A DNA stretch of 64,000 nt, taken from the NCBI GenBank assembly GCA_037389465.1, contig JAZARR010000200.1, positions 5,463,501 to 5,527,500 of the forward strand, read 5' to 3'. Positions within the stretch are counted from its first letter, which is position 1, and each line of letters opens with the position of its first letter. Positions 12,707 to 26,217 of the stretch are shown piece after piece. The notes beneath the pieces were generated by a model. It was not told the origin of the DNA, made no database searches, and saw only the letters and a program-made list of their open reading frames with translations. Origin of the DNA: Baylisascaris procyonis. Lineage: Eukaryota; Nematoda; Chromadorea; Rhabditida; Ascarididae. The position numbers and the translations under genes were made by a program.

Positions 12707-15700
12707 TTAGGGTGGTTTTAGTTTCATCCACCTTGGTGTAATCGTTGTGCCCGCTATAAGATCCTTCCATATTTCATCTTTGCCACCAATCGTTACCTGT
12801 ATAAATATTGAATTGAAGAAAGGAAAAAGAATTAATCCAGTGGGTGAAAGTCTAAATTTATTGCTTTTAAATTTAGCAGCAGAAATACAGAACAAATAAA
12901 TATCTCAATAATTTAAAGGAATCGTTCCTATTCGCTGTTTCTTCTTCAACTTCCATCTTTCAATTTTCCGTTACAGGCAGTAATTTATGCCTATGGATAA
13001 ATACCTTTGTATATGTGAACGACCGCTCGTTGTTAACTATTTTAAAAATAATATTATGTGGGAAATTCTACCAAAAAATTGATTGAATAATTTTATAACT
13101 GGCGGAAAAGAAAGTGAGCAAAATTCAGTGATTCATTCATCTTTCAAATATTGACAGAAATAGTACAGCTTAGTTCAATATTATCGTCGAATAAAAAAAA
13201 AGAATATATGGCAGTAAAAAATAAGCATTAACCTTTCCGATAACTTTGTGATTCCCGATCCGATCGTAATCGAGTAACGTTACTTCAACTTGTGATCTAA
13301 AAATGATATCATCGCAGTTAGCTTTTATACGCTTTTTACTATTAAAATTCGACATACCCTATGCTAATGAGCCATAAATACCCTTAAATTTGGATACGTT
13401 TACTAATAATTGCCTATTGTTGCGAATATCATCATGTCTATAAAGATGAGTAGTAAATACTGGAGACTAATCAAACACATATGTTGTATTCGAATCAACT
13501 GCCACTCATTGGAGGATTGCATTTTTTGAGTTTATTAAATAAAGCACATTTAAATTAAATCAGCGTTATCGTTAAAATTTGAAATTATGGTGCTAAATTC
13601 TATATTCCCTTGCCATTTATGTTATTTTCTAATCTGCCCAGAACCGTATATAGAAACATTTTCTCCGTCCCAAGAAGTCAAAGATTTTATAACTTCTCTT
13701 TCAAGGATAACGTTTGAACGCTTTATCAATAAATGATGTTTTTATGCTATCACGTCGTCTTGATGGTGATGACGTTCTTCCTTAACTGTTTTTTTTTTAT
13801 GTTGAAAAAATAATTAATGCACTTACGTTGGTAAAGCATTTGCAGGTATGGTAAATTGTAATGCTTCATCCCATACAGGGCAATCGCTTCCTTTACGCAC
13901 TGCGCTTTTCCTCTTTTTGCGCACTTTGCCACCTTGAATTAGATGCACTCGAACGCAACCATCTGAACGTCATCGTGTTAGTGCACTTCTATGCGGACTA
14001 TATGCCGGTTACTTGATGCATCTACCACAGTTTTATGAGCTTTGAGGAAATTTTTACGGGAATATCAACAATGACGAAGTTTTTGCATTGCTGATTTGGG
14101 TTTTGCCTTTGTTCTGGCTTTGTGGTATAGATATGCGTCTCAAGAGCGCCCTACATCTGCGTTTTCAAGTCCTCCACTTCCAAAGCCTAACTGGAATCCT
14201 CGTTCTAGTTCTTGACGAACCCCTTCTCATTTAGCTGCAGTACGTACATATACTACACCTCTCTGTCGGGTTCGACTTGCGCTACACGGAAACCAAGAGC
14301 AAATCTTGCCGGAAGTGTAGCATATCTGTCTGCTACGTTTGATTTCGCTTCGGTTGATCTTCTTGTGAATGAGTTATAGGCAGGTCACAATGACACAAAA
14401 TTTGTCATTCACTTAAATTGGGAAGCATAACGTTTTTCTCTATCTATCTACTGCGTTATTCACTTAAATTATGCTTTGCAGGTGGGCTGGACTAAAGGGG
14501 AAAAATGGCTTTTAGCCTGAGGATTTGTCTAACCGGGTCATACAGTTGATGAAACGTACGTCTCATCAGATCAGCTTTTTCGAATTTATTTTTGCAACCG
14601 TGGTTGATATTAAGGATGAGATGACAAAAAGCGTATGCTGTAGTGATTAGTTGCTTAATGCGCTCCAAATCCAGACTCAGGGCCAATTTATCTAGGCGTT
14701 TTAGCGATCAGCTCGTTTGAATTAAAGAATAATATGTCAGTGAGGTTAAGCATTAAGGGTTTAGGTATCTGATGAGGTTATTCATTTGGAGGGATCACGA
14801 TGATTAACGGTAAATTTTTGCAGTACTGAATCCGTGTTCCATTTCATCAGGAATCCGCTATCTGCATTTATATTGCAGCTATTTTGCAATTAACCCATAT
14901 TATCACCAATTTTGAATTTACTTATGTGCAAATTTTATGCAAATTTTGTTCTTAGTTAGCTATGTAAACACTATTCAAGTGACTGTTTGAAGGCTTTCAG
15001 TCATCATTTGAATAGATGCACTAGCACTTAAACAGACACTTGGACCTCGGTTTCTCTACGCTTTACTCCAAACTCTTTTTGAACTATGATCCCACATTTA
15101 ATATTCATATTCGCATTTTTTCACCTATCCCGTTCTTACCAGTTGCACCACATTTGGTGGACATTTACGAGAAGATTTTCAGCAAATTTTTCTTGAAAAA
15201 AAAAAGTGAATTTTAGAAGGTTCGATTTTCAAATCAAAATTTCTCATAATTCAAATAACAGTGTGCATTTCATAATATAACATATCTTCAAAACTGTGGT
15301 ATTTCTCGAAAGTTCGAAATGATTCAAAAAGTTCGAGTTAGGTGGCATAAGAAATAGAGTCCATAATAAACGGAAAAGTTTGATAAAAAGGATCGGCAAA
15401 TAGAGAGCATACGCGCATTTGCGTGCCTGACCTGCACTAAGACACAGACGCACTCGCAGGCACAGACACAGACACACTTCGTAGACGGCTATATTAAATA
15501 ATGCCGCAACTGCATTAATGTTTTCTGCAGCATTTTGGTAGAGCATCTAATGCAACACTTTTTTCCACAACCACTCCCGTTTTTCTCTGCTACTAACCAG
15601 CTGGTTGCATAAGCCCTCAAAAACATTGGAGAATAATAAATGAGTATATTTTTCTTGCTGCAACAAAAAATCGCTCCGCATCAATTTTAAATGCGTTGTG

Positions 15701-18700
15701 CATCACGGAAGAAATGCTCACGAGTAGGCGTCGATGGCTAAAAATAAGACGACAAGAAGAAACTAAAATAGGAAACAAATTCAATTTTCAGACGATTTCG
15801 ATTTTTCATCTCATCAATTATTTATTCATTCATTCGTTCACTCTCTAATAATTCATAAATCAAAAACAGTATTGGAGCATTTTGCAAATATGAATAAAAT
15901 TTAACAGCACATAAAGGAATATTTAATATGATAATTAACCAGGAATGGAAGCGTATTTGAGATCCTTTGCTCGATGTACGGCAACAGTCAAACGCTCTGC
16001 AGCTTGCAAATATTGTAAACCGATTAGAATTTCACCGAGATTAGCGCACTGAAACTGTGAAAAATTTCTTCAAAAATTCATTTAATAAACTCAACTAATC
16101 ACTTTAAATATTGATTTCAATAAATAGTTATTAGATTACTCCACTGCCGATCCTTGCATGTGAGAATTGATCAGTTATGCAAATTTTGTATAATAAAAAG
16201 TGCAAAATGCATAAGCAATTATATAACAAGTTTTATATTGTTGCATCTTATATTGGTGCAAATGGAACGAATGAATACTGTAGATTGCTGAGCGAACTTC
16301 ATAAGAGATAAATTTTCGATAAAATTGATTGCATAAGAATTGAAATATTGGTTTTTGAGAAAAGGTGCCGCAAACAAAAAAAGCAACAATGAAATTGAGA
16401 CAATGTTAATGCTGCAAATGAAGAAATAAAGATGTAGCGACTCTTTACAAATCAGCTTTGCTTCTTGCTCTCTCGTGCAAATCTCTCTCAACCCCCTCCC
16501 TTCCCTCTTTCTTACTACAGTTAACAATTTGTAATCGAGCGCCTCACAATTTGTTTATATTAGTAACGCATTTTTCTGTCAATTCTAATAATAAAAATCG
16601 ACTGTCCCCCAAAAAAGTCAAAACAATGATCAACAACTATTCAGGCCCTCACTGATATAGGTATTAGAAGAACATCATTGAATAATATATTTTGGAAATT
16701 TCAAAAAATATGGCGAGGGTATTATATTATAAGAATTTTAGAATTTTTCATTACAAGAATTTATTATTTTTGAATTAATAATTTTTTAAATGTTATTTAA
16801 TTCAAATTCATTCCTATCCAATGAAATGCCACTACGCATTCTGAACTATAAGATTAGTTTATAAGAAAGTGTAAAATCACTCTGAAATTTTGTGGAAAAA
16901 AAAGGCTATTTTCTATGTAAATCCTCGAAAAAATTTTTTATCTAGCCATAGCTAATGACATCACAGCTGAGTTCTTAAACATCCAAAAAAAATAAGCTTT
17001 CATTTCACTCTTCCTCTCTCTTCATCTCCGCAGCCCTATCCCTTTCACAAATTTAATGGGCACTATCCTTAGTCCCCTTCTCCCTCGCCCCCTGTCTCCT
17101 TGCTCTTCGCCACCTTCTTTCCCCCTATTAGCACCAAATTATTGAATTTTGAAGAAATAAACGACAGCAAAAAATATTCATTGTAAAAGCATGAAAAAAT
17201 TCACAAAAAAAAGTTTTCTTGCACTGCTTATCAGCATTTTAAAAAATCCAAAAATTTCGAAAGCATTAAGTAGCAATCAATCAATTGTGTGTAAATTTTC
17301 AGCGTTCTTCCCCATTAAATTAGCATTTCGTAAAGTACGTATGCAATCCATCATTTGCTGATCACTGAAATATGACCATCATGCTAATGTTATAGGTCAA
17401 GTTTCAAGTTTCAAAATTTCACAAAAAAGTTTTCTGAAATGTGATCATACTTCAAGTTAAATGAGCCAAAGCCATCTGCCAACTGATGACCTTTAAATTT
17501 ATGCTGAGAACAGCTTGTTATAATAATTTCTAAAAAAGAAAAGACTTAGGGATGAAAGATGGGTAGCTAGGAGTAAGTCTTTGTGTAATATGACCAAGAA
17601 TGGTAAGAATAGAGAAGAAGCTGCAAACCGCATCATAAGCGTCAATACTTGTCCACAGAAGAATATCATCTGATGGGTCAATAGTAGATAGATCGATTGT
17701 TGTACAGCCAATAATTGTAGGTGTTGATCCTGCAAGTAAAGCTAATCAGACAAGTTTACGAGGGAAGGGGAGGGGTAGGAGTATTATGGCCTCGGATTTC
17801 ACCTCTCTTGCCTTTCTTCAACCACGTATAGTGAGAAATGGAACTTCTCATTATTTAGAAAATGTTGGCACATTGTTCTCTATTATAAGACAGTGACGAT
17901 AAAATGGTTTAATTTTAGCATCTTCGCCTTAGGAATTTAGATTTCTTATTTGCTTTATTTCGACAAATCTAATCGATTTTCAGTGCAGCTTCAAAAATCA
18001 AAAAGATTTAAAAATGAGGTGGAAAGGTTTCAGCAATGAAAACGGAGTCCTTCAAAACTTTTTTGTAGCGATTCTGATGCAAGTATAGGGGACGTTGTCT
18101 AAGTGTTACGACATGAGAGGAATTAATGACTGTAACTGCCGACAGAAGCAACAGACCACTCTTCCCCCTCCACCTCCTCCCCCCAAATAATCTGCTCAAC
18201 AATTATTCATTCAGGGAATAGCATCCCATTTTGTACTTTCGAAGATTTACTGAAACTCTTAAAACTTGCAACAAATATTGTTAATATGCAAATTTAAAGA
18301 ATATTCTCGAAATGTATTCAATAATGCATTTAAAACAGCAACATTCCCCGACAAGCTTGAGTATCCCCTTTGTTGAGCAATCTATTGCAATGTTGCTGAG
18401 AAAAACTCGTTTGCTGCTATTATTCGTTTCCCGTAACGTCATCGTCTTTATTCCAAGCAACTTATTTACGATAGCCTAACCAAATGAGTGACAACTTTGA
18501 CACTAGCCATTATTGAATTCTTCGTTTAGATCCAATATTGACTTCTATCGGACTCTTATTGTCAGTCTTGGATTCTGAGTTCCGAAAGCCGGATTCCCAA
18601 TTTTCAACCCTAGGTTCCGAATTCTGAAAGCCCGATTCTGAACTTTTTTGAATTTAAAGTCTTGGAACAACTTATTGTAAACTTGTTCGGTTTTTCATTC

Positions 18701-21700
18701 CTGACTATGCAACAGCGCAACTTGAGATGGATATAGAATAACGTGGAAAAAACCGCTTAATTTTCGTTAATATATACTTCTTAGTTCAGAGCAAAAATTT
18801 ATCTCAGTTGCTTTATTGGACTATTATGTTTCTTTTTTAAAAATTCCACATTCAGCTCCACTGACGTTTTCAAATATTTGAACTCTATAACGTCAGATAA
18901 TATTTATCGAAGGATGCAATCAAGCTTCTATAATCTTCAGCAAAGAATTAGGTTTCAGTGGTTCTACTGACAAATTTAGCGTCGTGAAGATGTGAGAAGA
19001 CCAGAAGAGTAGAGGGAAAGGAGGAGAGTGGAAATGGCTAAAGCTCTTATAAAAGAAAAGATAGTAGAGATTCTATGTATAGATTGAACTTCCAGCAACA
19101 ATCGGCTATGAAATTTCACTGACCATTAGCTGTAAGTTTCACTAGCTTTGGCCATTTCCAGTTAAAATGTCGTGTATAGGTGAACTCCTATGAGAAGTTG
19201 TGTCATGTCCGTCCTACGAAATGACGTATATTCTAAATCAATACAGTAAGTTATATTTCATCGCTTTGCAAAGCAAAATCGCATGTTTAATAAGACTTCA
19301 ACGTCCGCTGAGTTAATCGCTCAGCCAGTAATTAAATTTGCATATTTAGTGGAATACTAGCCGAATGGCCGAAAATTTAATAATTATTCATCTTTTTTGA
19401 TTGTTTCTCATCATGATGTAATGTTGATATAAATTGTTTTTTATGTGATATTCTCTCTAGGAATTATTCTGCACTGAATACCGAAGAAGGAGTAATACGT
19501 TTTTGAGTACGAATGCACCAAAAATGCCAAAGAGAGATCGCAAAAATGATCGACGATAAATGACCCATCAACACCAGTCATAGGAATTTTTTTCAAACAG
19601 CTGTCAATAATGATAATATGAGAATGATTTCACTTTTTTTCGGCTTAATACAACTTTAGAGCGAGTATTAAGACGAAAATTTATTAAAAGGCACATCAAT
19701 CGCTTCCCCTTCCATTCAACTTTGTTCTTTTCTCTTTCTTCCGGGAAAGCAAGTTCGGATTAACTTTGCTCACTAAAAGTACAAACGGTAGGGCACTATG
19801 TAAAGCACAAATTATAAGCGAACTCAATTCCAATATAATGATCTGTTTAATTGCTTTGCGGCAGCTTATAACGATTTTTTTCGATTAGAATGAGAAATGA
19901 AATGATGAAATTAACAGAGTAATCATCATTATTATTCAGAGAGCATTTAGTTGTTGAGCGGTTAATTAAAAATCTCGAAAAATACTGTTAAAATAAAGCA
20001 CTCAATTTCCTATTTTTATCCTCAACAAATTCATTTTCTCATAGACTATTCGTTTAGACAATTAAATCAAAGTAGAAATTCACCATCAATTTTAAGTAAA
20101 ATTCCATTATTGATTATGAATATACGTAAATACGCAATTTGAGCAAATAGCACAATTTAGAAGTATTCAGTTGACTTGTTCTCTCAAAAAGGTATAGATA
20201 GGGCAATAAGAAGAAATACAGATGCAGATGCAAAATTTGCAAAATTTCTTCAGATGCAAAATTTCTTCTAAAAAAATTGCAACCAATTCAAATTGCATTA
20301 TGCAAAATGCTGTGAAACTATTTAACACCTTAAAAAATAATTCGATAGGATTTGTTCGAGTTTGATTTATTGCTGTATTGAAACAATTATTGTTTTCATG
20401 CCGAAATGTTCGTTTTTTTTTTTTTTAATATGAGATCTGAGAATCGATAACGTAATTTTAAATAGAGATTAGCAAAAAATTTAACATACGAAGAGCACAA
20501 ACCGATTTTCGTCGATCCAACAAGTTGTACGGTAAGCGTTTGATCTAGAAGATCGTCGTGAGAGATACCAAATTTAAATCGTTCTCTATGAAAGCGAGAA
20601 TCGGCAAGGATTTTATTCGATTCACGATGTGCACCTCCATCCATTGCAAATACGAAATAGTATTCATTCAAGTCGGGAATTCCAGAAACTGCAAAATATT
20701 TCAACTTTCTTTTTGGATGATACCATCGACTTATGAAGCAATCTCTTTATCAATCGAAATCTCCTCAATTTATTCACTTGAATTTAGTATTTCTGAAGAA
20801 AGCATTTTCGCAGCCTAGTCTGTGAATTCCTGATGCAGCTGAAAAAAAATTTGAACATTTTTAGGCGATTTGTTTAGGATGCCAAGTGCGAATATTGAGG
20901 CCGAACTTGTTCAGTTGAACCAGCGACAAGAATTGCCACTCCTTATGTGCATTGCATATCGAAAAAAATATTGCATTACGATGAAAAAGCGATTAAATAG
21001 GGGTAGATTTTCGCCTTAGAATTTCAATGTGACTCAAAACGAATGCAGAAAAAAAAACGAAATCAAACAGCTATGGTGTTGGTAACATTTTTTCACCAAA
21101 CTTCTTCTGATATATTTTTATTGTTTTCATTAAGTCTGATCCAATTACAATATAACGTAAATTATATATCTAATAGCTGAGAAGTCGTTTATATGATGAA
21201 ACCGTAATGTGTGCTTTTATGTGCTTTATTTATTCATAATTTTCATTCTTCATGTGCATTATCCAGAATAGCGGTGAGGGGAAAGGACGGTTAAAGGGGC
21301 AGAGGGGGACAAAATTTGAGACTTCTAATCACATGCATATTGATTTGTACCTGAAAGATTGAAAATAAATTGACAATCCGATCTTAAAAATTCGATACAG
21401 AAAGGTTGCTCTTCATCTATATTGGTGGGATAAAAATATGATTTGCAACTAAAAACTGGCATCCTTTCAACACTACTTTGACAATCTAGAATCATAGATT
21501 ATTTATTCAATGTTCAGATACAACATTGCCACCTATCGAAGCGTTAGCTGATTTTCATTTCCAAATGCTAATTTATGCATGACAATTTCTTTGTCAATCA
21601 AATTTCCAGCAGTAATTCATTAAAAAAAAAGCGTTAAATGAGAATTTGTTTGAATTAGATGAATGACCTTCATTAATTGCGACAATAAAGTCGGATTTGA

Positions 21701-23334
21701 CAAAATCATAACTGAGATGTAACTGTAAACGCCCGACCGATTCATGTCCGGGAGCACTTTCTTGTGTTATCACTGAACCTCGTCTCCTATACAAATCTGG
21801 TTGCAATGCACCTGCAAATTTACTGCAATTAGATCGAGACAATATTTGTGGCCAAATTCTCTTGATAGATTTGCAATCCGTTTACTCACTGAGTGCGACC
21901 GGTGCACTGGTGACATTGTAAGTGCGAAATGATGCGAGCCAATTTGGTATTACCTGTCTCCAGCAATAACCTATCAATGCAGAATTAGTGCAAACATAAA
22001 GTGCATAGCAACAGCAAGAAAACTTGCTTTTTCAGATAATATTGCATTTTCGCGATTCTCTGACAAGAATATAAATTTACGATAGGCTAAAGCCTTGCAC
22101 TTGAATATCTATTTATCACAGTCATAGTCGTTAGAATATTCCTCTTCGGGTGGTTATAATCGGCTAAGAAAAATGTTACTTAATGTTTGATTTCTGAATG
22201 AGACAGCTTTTGATGGAAACCTCGTCCAGTGCAGTTGAATATATTGTTTTGGGTTTTCCATTTTTCTTTGAAAATATAACCTCTCAAATATTATGGGCTA
22301 TGTTGAAAATTTTACTTTGTGAGCTTAAATTAAGTACAATAGATCCTCTTTCAAAAATTGACGGAATTCTGCAAATAAGTTATTTTATTACGGATATTTA
22401 GATTTATTCCACTAGTAGAAAGGAAATTTATTAATACAATGTAAATTTTACGTCAATTTTACGCATGCGCATGATTTATGCCGATTCACTACAAATAATC
22501 TCATATGCTTTAGTGCAAATGCTTAGCGAAAAATTTCCCAATAAGATTCGACGACAGTGTGTGAAAATAATGCATATGGAAAATATCAAAAATTCGTAAA
22601 AATTTTTTCCAGCTGCAATGTATCACATAATAAGAGAATATAAACTAAATTTCTGAAAAAAAAAAAAATATAATTTACATATAAGAATACAGCGAAGATA
22701 ATAACGGCTATAGAGATTTATTTGTTAATAATCGAAAAAAAAAACTCTTTTTACTTTATTAGTTCTAGATGAAAGTGATGCATAACTCGTTGCAAAATTG
22801 CATCATTCAAATGCCATCTAAAATGCAAATTTTTTCACCTAATGACTGCGCTGGTGATCAACATTTCATGAATGCAAAATTTATATGCAAATAAGCCGGT
22901 AGACGAACATAAGTAATTTTTTGATAAAGAGATTACTAAAACATCATTGCAGATCTATCATCAATAACAAACAATTGTTAAAATTGTTGACTGAATTCAA
23001 TATTCAGAGCACATCTCATTGTCTCTAGGTGGAATATTCTGAAAAGAAATAGAGAAGATGATTATCTGAAAATCTCATTAAAAAACATTTTAAAAAATCT
23101 TTAAGAATAAATTTTAATACCAGCTGTTATTATTACTAGTATAAGGAAGAGACTAAAATAAAAACTGCAGAAGGTAGCAAGTGGATATTCGAACCACAAC
23201 TTTGTGCCATCTATGCAATATTGTTTATCCATTAATTTAGTATCTTACCCTTCAGGCCAAAACCTTTCTCTCCCCTCTTCCGCTTGCACTCAATTCTGAG
23301 CAACATAGAGTTTAAAACGTCAACTATAATAATG
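12707..23334 (-). CDS. Synaptotagmin-like tandem C2 protein, 5' end missing
   Basis: Nine minus-strand exons join in phase: 23334-23249, 21970-21890, 21811-21668, 20688-20503, 17729-17629, 16048-15940, 13962-13827, 13296-13233 and 12796-12707, the last ending in a stop. The first encodes the end of a hydrophobic segment (IIIVDVLNSMLL) followed by a basic cytoplasmic stretch (CKRKRGEKGFGLKG). C2A starts at VGRLQLHLSYDF, and C2B at LGEILIGLQYLQAAERLTVA. C2B keeps the polybasic strand (GKVRKKRKSAVRKG), the LLDYDRIGNHKVIGK strand and the C-terminal IWKDLI...RWMKL match. In known synaptotagmins, Asp residues in loops 1 and 3 bind calcium. Here C2A loop 1 reads SGIPDLNEYYF and C2B loop 1 is shortened to SIPDGCVRV, so calcium binding is probably lost. 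The expected role is membrane trafficking on vesicle or plasma membrane. The N-terminus and start codon lie upstream and were not found. The two weakest splice calls are the GTTTGT (20503) and GTTTGC (17629) donors. Confidence 0.75.
17000..17130. repeat. C/T-rich low-complexity tract in a synaptotagmin intron
   Basis: This is a strongly pyrimidine-biased stretch (CTCTTCC, CTTCTCCCTCGCCCCCTGTCTCC and similar) inside the intron between the 17729-17629 and 16048-15940 exons. It has no coding signal. Confidence 0.6.
18540..18655. repeat. Imperfect 42-bp duplication in a synaptotagmin intron
   Basis: Two related segments, with cores TTCCGAAAGCC at 18580 and TTCTGAAAGCC at 18622, are each followed by GGATTC or CGATTC and a T-rich run. 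The copies are diverged and noncoding. Confidence 0.4.
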
Positions 23335-24446
23335 CTGTGAATGGGTTGCGTCAAAAAGACAAATTTGGATCGAAGCCATAATAATTCAGATATTGTAATT
23401 TTTACGCATAACAAATACTGCAACGAGAAGTCTAAAAATTCGTTACCCATTTGCGTTTATTTTCAAAGAGTCGAGGATCTCAATTTATATAATAAAGATT
23501 ACTGGGAACAGGGCATGATTTGCAGCGTTTTTTCGTCGATCAGGACTAAGTCCCGTTTCATCTTTCTTTATGAACTGAAATATTTGGCACCCGCTCAATC
23601 AATATTTCAAAATGTCCATTACTGAAATGAAATTTAAGGCCCTACTCATTCCCCGAACTTCATCTCTTATGCCTTTTATTCTTATTTTAAATACTCCTTA
23701 TCCATCGCTTCTTAGGATTTTTTTTTAATATTTTCCTCTTCTAAGGTTTTTTAAGAAGGCAATAATTAACTTCTTTAATTCTCTAACATATGACTCGTTT
23801 TATTGCTTTCTGGGACTATTTTGCTAATTTTTTCACTAATTAGAACGCATTCACTAACCTTTTCTCATTATATTTCCGTTTTCTCATTCTTATGTGTATG
23901 AAAATACAAAGAAATTCGTTTTTTTTTTTCGAGAACTGGGAAGCAAACGTAGTTTACAGATGCTTTTTCTAGACGGCTGATCCTGACGGAAAATGCTATT
24001 GAAATCTTTTTAATATACCATTCAATAATAAACCCACAGAATATGTGCTCTTCGTAAATACGAGTATAAATTTAACGGTTCTTTCCTTTTCTTTCTTGGA
24101 TGAACGTATTCGGGATACCTGAATGTTTCTTTTGGATATTTCCGGCATAGAATATTTTTTTGTTGCGCAATAAATTTTACTTCGGTGGTATTGATTGTAC
24201 TGTGGGATTTATAGTGACACTTTTTGTGCTAAATAAAATACAGCGGAAGTTTTCGACTTTGAAAGGAGTGATTTTTGATCGAATTTACCGATCAGGCGTA
24301 TAAATGTGCTGACAAGGTTATTCAACAAGAAAACAGCACAAAAGTTCATTTTGAGTTTGCGAACCCTAATAAGCAAACTCAACCCAGTCAGAGACTAAAT
24401 TCATATGGCCAATACAGCTCAACAGAAAACCTTTCAAAACCTTTCA

Positions 24447-24448
<2 letters not shown>

Positions 24449-24487
<39 letters not shown>

Positions 24488-24575
24488 ATTTATTTATATA
24501 TATTTATTTATTTATTTATTTATTTATTTATTTGTTTGTTTATTTGTTTATTCATTTACTTATTTATACATTTAT
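24449..24575. repeat. Composite microsatellite (AT)n-(TTTA)n-(TTTG)n
   Basis: About 34 bp of AT repeats is followed by TTTA units and then TTTG and TTCA variants. It creates a spurious Ile/Tyr-rich tail on a plus-strand ORF starting at 24275. Confidence 0.95.
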
Positions 24576-25417
24576 TCATTTATACTTATATTTAGATGCG
24601 CAATACACGAATTGCAATGTACGTTATGATATCATATTGCGCACTTCATATATGCAAATTATATTGCTATGTATACATATGGGAACCGAATGAAAAATTT
24701 TAAAGTTGCTCTGTCCTCTCTCCTCCACTGCTCGAATTCTTTTAATAAAACAGCATTACAAGCACATAAACTACCTTCTCATTTATTGTAATAAGAAAAT
24801 GAATAGGAAATAAACAAACCAATGTTTTGTCCCGAACTTCTTCTCCTCTCCAGGAACTGAATAGCGCTTTCAGCCATCACTGTGGAATCTATCTACAGTT
24901 TTATATGCTGAAATGAATGAAGTGTAGAGTGTCGAACAAGCAGCCGAATACAATCATATGAAACGATGGGAGGAGCTAGTCAACACGTCATCGGTTAATG
25001 CATCCAGCCGATCTGTGTTGATGCTTCGGCTCGTTAGGCACTAGCCCGGATATCAAGTTATAACGGCTATTTTTGGTATGGTCTTCTTGCAGGCTGTAAT
25101 GTCATCATTTGAAAAATATATATGACATGACAATAAGAATGAGGCAATGATACGAAAATTAATGGAGTGCGATAAAATATGACTGCCACATTGCCTTCGA
25201 TATATAGCAATCCTCTTTGGAAGGGTGATCTTTCCAAATAGAAGCACTTTGAATAAAAGTACAAATGATATTGAGCCACTTCAAACTGCCAGTCGACATT
25301 CGACCGAATAGAACAGACAAATTCCTCTGGTTTAGAAGATACAATTACTCTAACAACAATGGAAACATTTTATGAGCATGCATACAGCTCAAATATCATT
25401 TAAAATTCATATATTCA

Positions 25418-25424
25418 TGTATAT

Positions 25425-25501
<77 letters not shown>

Positions 25502-25643
25502 TTTGTTTATTTATTTGTTTACTCATTTATATTTATATTTATATTTATATTTATATTTATATTTATATTTCATATTTGTACCCATATTCATATGATCCTG
25601 CAACACAAATCTGGAAATCTGTCTATCTGTTTCTATCTGTCTA

Positions 25644-25715
<72 letters not shown>
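25418..25715. repeat. Composite microsatellite (AT)n-(ATTT)n-(ATATTT)n-(AT)n
   Basis: The array runs AT, then ATTT units, TTTG variants and ATATTT units, then about 45 bp of mixed sequence (25573-25620), a short CTATCTGT motif and about 68 bp of AT. The first half has the same order of units as the array at 24449. Confidence 0.95.
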
Positions 25716-25719
<4 letters not shown>

Positions 25720-25761
25720 TGCAGCTTTCCCGCCGTACCATAATATCATCATGTTATTGAC

Positions 25762-26217
25762 ATGAACCAGCAGTATGAATTGGTCGAACTAAACACCTCC
25801 CTGGTTCACTTTTATCTCAAATATATGAAGCAACGCGGTGTTCACCGAGCATATTTCAACATCACTCATGTAACGTCACTCATCAGCCCTTTACTACTTC
25901 AGTATTTGGTATATTACCCTTCTATCCCTTCGTTCAGCATCGAACCTGAAGTGTTGAATGATCGGATATTTTATGCTCAACCTTGGCTTATGGCCCCATC
26001 TCGAGCACCGCATTGCAAGAAACGGAGGGAGAGGATTTCCGAAGATGTCACCGAGGATACCGGTCCCCAGCGTTTTGGAGTGATGGTGTCAAATTCAACT
26101 TTCACGCCTTTTCCCAACTTTAAATCCTGCACTTATGTTCCCATAAAGAAAAAATATTCTTCGGGCAGCATTAATTTAAACACTATTTACAGCAGACATA
26201 AAATCCGATTTCTCTAA
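25762..26217 (+). CDS. Hypothetical 151-aa ORF
   Basis: This is the longest uninterrupted ATG-to-stop frame on the plus strand. It starts 47 bp after the composite microsatellite and its base composition is near the coding range. The N-terminal half is mixed hydrophobic (LISPLLLQYLVYY). The C-terminal half has a basic/acidic patch (KKRRERISEDVTED) and a Ser/Lys-rich tail. There is no signal peptide, no recognised domain and no clear splice sites at either end. It may be a real short gene, one exon of an unseen gene or a chance ORF; 456 open bases in AT-rich DNA is unusual but not decisive. Confidence 0.3.
   Translation: MNQQYELVELNTSLVHFYLKYMKQRGVHRAYFNITHVTSLISPLLLQYLVYYPSIPSFSIEPEVLNDRIFYAQPWLMAPSRAPHCKKRRERISEDVTEDTGPQRFGVMVSNSTFTPFPNFKSCTYVPIKKKYSSGSINLNTIYSRHKIRFL

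Noticed and set aside
18008..18202. 64-codon minus ORF starting MLSRLFGGRRWRGKSG.
   Set aside because: It is read through a G/A-rich low-complexity tract in a synaptotagmin intron and does not fit exon phases.
23165..23215. GTGGTTCGAATATCCAC on the minus strand looks like a tRNA T-arm.
   Set aside because: The loop is too long, and no matching acceptor stem, D arm or anticodon arm could be drawn.
25372..25741. ORFs of 114 and 72 codons rich in Ile-Tyr.
   Set aside because: They are translations of AT and TTTA microsatellites.
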